From an uncultured Micromonospora sp. (GTDB taxonomy: Bacteria > Actinomycetota > Actinomycetes > Mycobacteriales > Micromonosporaceae), in assembly GCA_937951935.1 (NCBI GenBank), contig CALGAM010000161.1, positions 1 to 10,311 on the forward strand: a stretch of DNA of 10,311 bases. The letters run 5' to 3'. The position numbers and the translations under genes were made by a program. Under the pieces are notes generated by a model. It did not search any database, had not been told where the DNA came from, and saw only the letters and a program-made list of their open reading frames with translations. This document shows positions 5,400-10,311 of this stretch, piece after piece (position 1 is the first letter of the stretch; every line of letters starts with the position of its first letter).

Positions 5400-6946
5400 C
5401 GGATCGCCTCCAGCAGGGCCCCGACCGGGGCCTCGGTGACCCCGAGCACCAGCGCCGGGGCGAGCCCGAGGACGAGCGTGAGCAGCACCAGTGGTGCCCA
5501 GGCGGCCAGTTCCGCCCCGGCCAGGCGCGGCGTGAGGGTCAGCACCGCCGGGCTGGCCGGGCCGTGGGTGACCCGGCGCAGCAACCGGAGCAGGTACGCC
5601 GCGGTGAGCGCCCCACCGCACGCGGCCAGCCCGGCCAGGGTGGTCCAGAGTGGACCGCCCCGCTGCCAGGCGGCGACGACGGCGAAGGCCTCGCCCCAGA
5701 AGCCGGCGAGGCCGGGCAGACCGAGCGAGGCGACGGCGGCGAAGCCGAGCAGCCCGGCCAGCCGGGGCGCGGACTCGCGCAGCCCGCCGAGGTCGGCCAG
5801 GTCTCCGGTGTGTGCCCGGTCCTTGACCGCGCCGGCCAGGAAGAAGAGCAGGCCGGTGATCACGCCGTGCGCGACGTTGCCGATCAGCGCGGCCTGCAGG
5901 CCGGTGGCGCTCAGCGTGGCGATGCCGAGCAGCACGAACCCCATGTGCCCGACGCTGGAGTACGCGATCAGCCGCTTCAGTTCGGTCTGGGCCAGGCAGA
6001 CCAGGGATCCGACGAGGATCGCCGCGACGGCGAGGATCCCGAGCACCGCCGCGGCCCGCCGGGCGCCCTCCGGGGCGACGCCGACCGCCACCCGGATCAG
6101 GCCGTACGTCCCCATCTTCAGCAGCACCCCGGCGAGGATGACGCTGCCGACGGTCGGCGCCTGGGTGTGCGCGTCCGGCAGCCAGGTGTGCAGCGGCCAG
6201 AGCGGGCTCTTCACCGCGAACGCGATCGCCAGCAGGGTGAACGCGGCCAGCTGGGTGCCCCGGGGCAGCCCGGCGCCGCCGGTCAGGGCCACCAGGTCGG
6301 CGGTGCCGGCGGCGGTGGTCACGGTGAGGACGCCGACCAGCAGCAGCACCGATCCGAACAGCGTGTACAGGGCGAACTTCCGGGCCGCCCGGCGCCGGTC
6401 CTCGCCGCCCCAGACCGCGATGACGGCGTACGTCGGCAGCAGCACGACCTCGAAGAAGAGGAAGAAGAGGACCAGGTCGAGGGCGAGGAAGGTGCCGAGG
6501 ATGCCGACCTCCACGACCAGCAGCAGCGCCACGAGGGTGCGGCCCCGCCCGGGGGCCGGCACCCGCCACAGCAGGTGGCCGCAGCAGAGCAGGGTCAGCA
6601 GCGCGGTCAGCACGACGAGCGGATACGAGACCCCGTCGACCCCGAGGTGGAACCGCAGGTCGAGGCCGGGGACCCAGGCCAGGTCGAGCTCGTGCCAGGG
6701 GCGTGGCCCGGGGGCACCGACCGGGGCGGGCCGGTGGGCGGACCAGCCGCCGGCGTGGTCCGCCGCGCCGACCGCCAGCAGCGCGCCGACCACCAGGGTG
6801 GCGGCGGCGAACACCGTACCGGTGATCCGGGCCGCCCGGTCGAGTCGGGCCGGGAACAGGGCGAGCGTCAGCGCGCCGAGCGCGGGCAGGCCGACGGTGG
6901 CGGCCAGCCCGACCCCGCCGAGGTCGACGCCCCCGAGCCCGGTCAC
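5396..6946 (-). CDS. nuoM: NADH-quinone oxidoreductase subunit M (NuoM-type antiporter-like subunit)
   Basis: A 516-residue polytopic membrane protein, close to E. coli NuoM (509), and the second antiporter-like proton-pumping subunit of complex I. Signature residues are present: Glu166 in FFEVVLLPTY, Lys246 in VKSPLWPLHTWLPDAH, Lys277 in LLKMGTYG, and Glu419 in PGLAGFWGE, which replaces the Lys used in NuoL and NuoN, as is normal for NuoM. The GTG at 6946 overlaps the nuoL TGA by 4 nt (GTGA) with GGGGTGG a few bases upstream, indicating coupling. Its frame stays open far upstream into nuoL, but only this start gives a normal NuoM N-terminus. Confidence 0.97.
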   Translation of the reverse strand: MTGLGGVDLGGVGLAATVGLPALGALTLALFPARLDRAARITGTVFAAATLVVGALLAVGAADHAGGWSAHRPAPVGAPGPRPWHELDLAWVPGLDLRFHLGVDGVSYPLVVLTALLTLLCCGHLLWRVPAPGRGRTLVALLLVVEVGILGTFLALDLVLFFLFFEVVLLPTYAVIAVWGGEDRRRAARKFALYTLFGSVLLLVGVLTVTTAAGTADLVALTGGAGLPRGTQLAAFTLLAIAFAVKSPLWPLHTWLPDAHTQAPTVGSVILAGVLLKMGTYGLIRVAVGVAPEGARRAAAVLGILAVAAILVGSLVCLAQTELKRLIAYSSVGHMGFVLLGIATLSATGLQAALIGNVAHGVITGLLFFLAGAVKDRAHTGDLADLGGLRESAPRLAGLLGFAAVASLGLPGLAGFWGEAFAVVAAWQRGGPLWTTLAGLAACGGALTAAYLLRLLRRVTHGPASPAVLTLTPRLAGAELAAWAPLVLLTLVLGLAPALVLGVTEAPVGALLEAIR

Positions 6947-8928
6947 GCCGCACCACCCCAGGCCAGCGCGGCGGCGCCCAGCAGCAGGACCCCGGCCAGC
7001 AGCGCGGCCGCCGCCCGGGGCACGGCGGCGCGGTGCGACCGGGCCAACCCGCCACCGAGTGCGTGCAGGCCCCGACCGGTCCCCTCGACCGCCCCGTCGA
7101 TCACCGTCTCGTCGGCGCGCCGCGCCAGCCTGCCCAACGCCCGGACCGGCCGGACGACGAGGGCGTGCTGGGCCTCGTCGAGCCAGAGGGCGCGGGCGAG
7201 GGCCGGGCGGAGCGGGCCCAGCACCGTCGCCGGATCGGTGGTCGGGTCGGCCCGCCACCGCCACCAGGCGTGCCCGGCCCCGACCACCAGCAGCGCCACC
7301 GGGATCACCGCGAGGCCGTCCAGGTGGACCTCGGCCACGTCGAGCGCGGACCGCAGCGGGGTCGCGAGGACGAGCGGTCCGAGGGCCACGCTCGGCACGG
7401 CCAGCAGCAGGATCGGCCAGCGCATCACCGGCGGCGGGTCGTGCGACGTGCCCGCCCGGGTCGGGGCGGGTGAGCCGGCCGGCGCGTCGATCGGCGCGGT
7501 GCCGAGGGTCCGGTCCACCCCGGGGGACGGTGCGTCCAGGGCGGCGGCCTCGGCCGTGTCGGTCGGTGCCCCGTCGACCGGGTGCCGGGGTGACCGGGCC
7601 GGGCCGAGGAAGACCCGCAGCAGCAGGCGGGTGGCGTACCAGGCGGTGACCGCCACCCCGGCCAGGCCGCAGATCCAGACCAGCCAGCCGACCCAGGAGG
7701 CGGTCGGCCCGGTGTGGTGTCGGGCGGCCTGCGCGGCGACGGCGAGAACGCCGTCCTTGCTCCAGAACCCGGACAGCGGCGGCACCCCGGCGAGGGCGGC
7801 GAGGCCCAGCGCCGTGCCCCAGAAGGTGACCGGCATCGGGCGGCGCAGCCCGCCCATCGCGGAGAGCAGGTTGCTGCCGACGGCGTGGATCACCGCACCG
7901 GCGGCGAGGAAGAGCAGCGCCTTGAAGGCGGCGTGGCTGAGCAGGTGGAACAGGGCTGCCGCGGGCGAGCCGACGGCGAGCGCCCCGGCCATGTAGCCGA
8001 TCTGGGAGACCGTCGACCAGGCGAGCACCCGCTTGATGTCGTCCTGCGCGGTGGCGGCGAACGCCCCGAGCAGCAGGGTGACCGAGCCGAGCACCCCGAG
8101 CAGTGCCAGCGCGACCGGCGCGGCCTCGAAGAGCGGGTAGAGGCGGGTGACCGCGTAGATCCCGGCCGCGACCATCGTCGCGGCGTGGATCAGCGCGGAG
8201 ATCGGCGTCGGGCCGGCCATCGCGTCCGGCAGCCAGGTGTGCAGCGGGAACTGGGCGCTCTTGCCGGCGACCCCGGCGAGCAGCAGCAGGCAGGCGGCGG
8301 TGAGCTGCCCGCCGGTGAAGTCGTGGGCCAGCACGTCGGCGATCCGGAAACCGCCGGCGCCCACCCCGAGCAGCACGATGCCGAGGAGGAAGCCGACGTC
8401 GCCGACCCGGGTCACCAGGAACGCCTTCACCGCGGCGGCCGGCGCCTCCGGCAGCCGCCGGTCGTGGCCGATGAGCAGGTACGAGCAGACGCCCATCACC
8501 TCCCAGCCGACCAGCAGCAGGATCAGGTCGCCGGCGAGCACCACCAGCAGCATCGCGGCGGTGAAGAGGCTGATCTGCGCCGCGTAGGGGGCGTACCGGT
8601 CGTCGTCGCGCAGGTAGCCGACCGAGTAGACCTGCACGGCCAGCGCCACCGCCGCGACCGCGACCGCGACCAGGGCGGCGGTCGGGTCGAGCCGGAGGGT
8701 GAGGGTCACGGCGAGGCCGCCGACGTCGACCCACCCGGTGCCGACCTCGGTGGCGCGGCCGTCGAGGGCGGCCACCAGCGCCACCGCGACCGCGAACGAG
8801 GCCGCCGCGCCGCCGATGCCGAGCGCCGCCGCGCCACGCCGGGACCGCTGCGGCAGCAGCAGCCCGACCAGGGCAAGCCCGAGGGGTACGGCCGGCAGCA
8901 GCGCGCCCAGCGCGGGTGCGACGCTCAC
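6943..8928 (-). CDS. nuoL: NADH-quinone oxidoreductase subunit L (NuoL-type antiporter-like subunit)
   Basis: A 661-residue polytopic membrane protein, the distal and largest antiporter-like subunit of complex I. Visible key residues are Glu143 in GWEVMGVCSYLLIG, Asp177, Lys223 in GKSAQFPLHTWLPDAM, Lys336 in SHAAFKALLFL and Lys391 in GFWSKD, the expected channel residues. The C-terminal part (about 562-632) matches the region of the long lateral helix, with a final helix at about 640-657. Between helices there is a hydrophilic Ala/Pro/Asp-rich insertion (about 443-500). The GTG at 8928 overlaps the nuoK TGA by 4 nt, and GGGGAG lies 7 nt upstream. The gene sits in a tightly packed nuoI-J-K-L-M string. 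Confidence 0.97.
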   Translation of the reverse strand: MSVAPALGALLPAVPLGLALVGLLLPQRSRRGAAALGIGGAAASFAVAVALVAALDGRATEVGTGWVDVGGLAVTLTLRLDPTAALVAVAVAAVALAVQVYSVGYLRDDDRYAPYAAQISLFTAAMLLVVLAGDLILLLVGWEVMGVCSYLLIGHDRRLPEAPAAAVKAFLVTRVGDVGFLLGIVLLGVGAGGFRIADVLAHDFTGGQLTAACLLLLAGVAGKSAQFPLHTWLPDAMAGPTPISALIHAATMVAAGIYAVTRLYPLFEAAPVALALLGVLGSVTLLLGAFAATAQDDIKRVLAWSTVSQIGYMAGALAVGSPAAALFHLLSHAAFKALLFLAAGAVIHAVGSNLLSAMGGLRRPMPVTFWGTALGLAALAGVPPLSGFWSKDGVLAVAAQAARHHTGPTASWVGWLVWICGLAGVAVTAWYATRLLLRVFLGPARSPRHPVDGAPTDTAEAAALDAPSPGVDRTLGTAPIDAPAGSPAPTRAGTSHDPPPVMRWPILLLAVPSVALGPLVLATPLRSALDVAEVHLDGLAVIPVALLVVGAGHAWWRWRADPTTDPATVLGPLRPALARALWLDEAQHALVVRPVRALGRLARRADETVIDGAVEGTGRGLHALGGGLARSHRAAVPRAAAALLAGVLLLGAAALAWGGAA

Positions 8929-9413
8929 CGTTCCGCTCCCCTCGCCCGCTCACCCGGCCCGGGCTCCCGTGACGCCGACCCGTCCCGTGCCGGTGCCGCC
9001 GGCGCGGCCGCGACGACCGCCCGCGGACCGGTGTCCGGGGTGTGGGTGTCGAGGGGTACGTCGTCGACGGCGATCGTGGCCCGCAGCCGGTAGAGCTGGA
9101 GCACGATGGCGAGCCCGACCCCCACCTCGGCGGCGGCGATCACGATGACGAAGAGGCTGAACGCCTGGCCGGTGAGCGGCGGCGCGGCGGCGGTGTCGAC
9201 GGCCGGCGCGTCCGGGGCGGCCGGGGCTGCGGCGGGTGGGCCGGACACGGTGGCCAGCGGAGCGGCGTTGGCGGTGACCAGCAGGAGGTTGACCGCGTTG
9301 AGCATGAGCTCCACCGCCATCAGCACCAGTACGGCGTTGCGGCGGCGCAGCACGCCGTACACGCCGAGCCCGAACAGCAGGGCGGCGGCGACGTACGGGA
9401 TCACCGGTCTCAT
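8925..9413 (-). CDS. nuoK: NADH-quinone oxidoreductase subunit K, enlarged form
   Basis: A small complex I membrane subunit with three helices (about 6-23, 27-48, 84-107). The two buried Glu residues used in proton transfer are present: Glu35 in MAVELMLNAVN and Glu96 in AAAEVGVGLAIVLQLYR. At 162 residues it is well above the usual ~100. The excess is an Ala/Pro-rich segment between helices 2 and 3 (about 50-82) and a hydrophilic tail after residue 122 rich in Ala, Pro, Gly and Glu. Both additions are in frame and end exactly at the overlap with nuoL. The ATG at 9413 overlaps the nuoJ stop (ATGA); there is no strong ribosome binding site, consistent with coupling. Confidence 0.95.
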   Translation of the reverse strand: MRPVIPYVAAALLFGLGVYGVLRRRNAVLVLMAVELMLNAVNLLLVTANAAPLATVSGPPAAAPAAPDAPAVDTAAAPPLTGQAFSLFVIVIAAAEVGVGLAIVLQLYRLRATIAVDDVPLDTHTPDTGPRAVVAAAPAAPARDGSASREPGPGERARGAER

Positions 9414-9913
9414 CGGCGCCGCCCGGGGATGCGTACGCTGACCACGACCGCCCCGACCAGGGCGGACAGCAGCAGGACGGACAGCACCTCGAACGGCAGC
9501 ACCCAGGAGCCGAACACCTCGGCGCCGAGCCGTTCGGCGGTGCCCGGCTCGGGCAGCTCCACGGTGGACCACCGGTAGGCGTCGACCAGCAGGGCGGCCA
9601 GTCCCAGCCCGGCCCCGCCGCCGATCAGGGCGGCCGGCCAGCCCGGGCGGTCGAGGTCGTCGGAGGCCCCGATCGGCGCCCGGGTCAGCATCACCGCGAA
9701 GAGCAGCAGGACCACCACCGCGCCGACGTAGATGAGCAGCTGCACCCAGGCGACGAGTTCGGCGGTGAGCACGAGGAAGAGCCCGGCGACCGCGCCGAGG
9801 CTGACCACCAGGTAGAGACCGGCCCTGACCAGGTGCCGGGTGGTCACCACCAGCGCACCGGCCCCGACCGCCACCGCGCCGAGGGCGAGCGTCAGCGCGT
9901 CGGTGCCGGTCAC
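9410..9913 (-). CDS. nuoJ: NADH-quinone oxidoreductase subunit J
   Basis: A 167-residue complex I membrane subunit with five hydrophobic segments. The conserved third helix is visible as AELVAWVQLLIYVGAVVVLLLF (51-72, with Glu52 and Tyr62 in the YVGA region that undergoes the helix twist in complex I), and PFEVLSVLLLSALVGAV (140-156) is the typical last helix. The length is slightly under the E. coli protein (184). The GTG at 9913 overlaps the nuoI TGA by 4 nt, with AGGGG about 7 nt upstream. The open frame continues upstream inside nuoI but is not NuoJ-like there. Confidence 0.95.
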   Translation of the reverse strand: MTGTDALTLALGAVAVGAGALVVTTRHLVRAGLYLVVSLGAVAGLFLVLTAELVAWVQLLIYVGAVVVLLLFAVMLTRAPIGASDDLDRPGWPAALIGGGAGLGLAALLVDAYRWSTVELPEPGTAERLGAEVFGSWVLPFEVLSVLLLSALVGAVVVSVRIPGRRR

Positions 9914-10311
9914 GTCGGCGCCCCTGCGGCGGTGCCCGGGCCCCCGGCCTTCTTCGCGGCGGCCACCTCCTCCTTGGAGGGGTCGCCGTTCGGGTCGTGT
10001 GCGGGCGGCGGCGGCACGGTTGCCATCCACTGCCGAAGGCGCCCCTTGTCGTGCAGCAGGTCCCTGATGTCGTACTCGGCGTACTCGAACTCCGGCGACC
10101 AGTAGAGCGCGTCGAACGGGCAGACCTCGACGCAGATGCCGCAGTACATGCAGAGCGAGAAGTCGATGTCGAACCGGTCCAGGACGTTGCGCTGGCGCGG
10201 CCGGGCCGCGCCGGGCACCGCCACCTCCTCCTTGTGGGAGTCGATGTAGATGCACCAGTCCGGGCACTCCCGGGCGCAGAGCATGCAGACCGTGCAGTTC
10301 TCCTCCAGCAG
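9910..10311 (-). CDS. nuoI: NADH-quinone oxidoreductase subunit I, two-[4Fe-4S] ferredoxin-like (partial, 5' end outside window)
   Basis: The last 133 residues of NuoI; the gene enters from the right edge. Two 4Fe-4S motifs are complete: CTVCMLCARECP (Cys 6, 9, 12, 16 of the visible part) and CMYCGICVEVCP (Cys 54, 57, 60, 64). In complex I these are clusters N6a and N6b, which pass electrons towards NuoB and quinone. The sequence around cluster 1 (PDWCIYIDSHKEE) and the C-terminal VPPPPAHDP tail differ from the actinobacterial NuoI of the standard operon, as I remember it, and resemble the second nuo cluster. The tail after about residue 95 is hydrophilic and Lys/Ala/Gly-rich. It overlaps nuoJ by 4 nt. 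Confidence 0.95.
   Translation of the reverse strand: MLEENCTVCMLCARECPDWCIYIDSHKEEVAVPGAARPRQRNVLDRFDIDFSLCMYCGICVEVCPFDALYWSPEFEYAEYDIRDLLHDKGRLRQWMATVPPPPAHDPNGDPSKEEVAAAKKAGGPGTAAGAPT

Noticed and set aside
5129..7996. A 955-codon open frame on the plus strand opposite nuoL, nuoM and nuoN.
   Set aside because: It is antisense to three clear complex I genes, and its translation is Gly/Gln/Arg/Glu-rich low complexity. Long open antisense frames are expected when third codon positions are almost always G or C.
5396..8953. A 1185-codon open frame on the minus strand that would join nuoM to an upstream part in one protein.
   Set aside because: Only the last 516 codons are NuoM-like; the rest is an Arg/Gly/Pro-rich shadow of nuoL in another frame. 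The GTGA overlap at 6943-6946 marks the real nuoM start.
1..10311. Search for CRISPR arrays, insertion sequences, toxin-antitoxin pairs, prophage or defence genes.
   Set aside because: No regularly spaced repeats, transposase-like proteins, inverted terminal repeats or defence-type domains were seen; all long stretches are accounted for by housekeeping genes.

Overview
The window is core-genome DNA from a very GC-rich actinobacterium. GTG starts are common, stop and start codons overlap throughout one operon, and the protein types fit Micromonosporaceae (Micromonospora/Salinispora-like). That family placement is inference from protein style; no 16S or other taxonomic marker is present.

Layout from left to right: a tRNA-Tyr gene on the minus strand at the left edge; yajQ on the plus strand, transcribed away from the tRNA; a convergent intergenic region packed with hairpins; then minus-strand genes to the right edge. 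In order of transcription (right to left) these are nuoI (5' end outside the window), nuoJ, nuoK, nuoL, nuoM, a possible 24-codon bridging ORF, nuoN, htpX, an MFS transporter gene and cutA.

The right two thirds (3724-10311) is the membrane-arm end of a complex I (Nuo) operon: NuoI carries two 4Fe-4S clusters, NuoJ and NuoK are small membrane subunits, and NuoL, NuoM and NuoN are the three antiporter-like proton-pumping subunits. Every junction from nuoI to nuoM is a 4-base TGA/NTGA overlap, so the genes are very probably translationally coupled. The NuoI sequence is of the type I associate with the second, partial nuo cluster of actinobacteria rather than the standard NADH-linked operon. NuoK, NuoL and NuoN carry extra Ala/Pro-rich segments. 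htpX, a membrane zinc protease of quality control, follows nuoN after 110 bp with its own leader. The MFS gene and cutA follow, separated from htpX by a strong terminator-like hairpin.

I see no mobile element, CRISPR array, prophage or defence system, and no clear novel system. The points most worth checking are small: a tandem 22-bp duplication at the end of yajQ whose two copies fold into the same hairpin with a compensatory base-pair change, the telescoped 24-codon ORF between nuoM and nuoN, the enlarged NuoK, and the type of NuoI. No intergenic stretch exceeds 160 bp.
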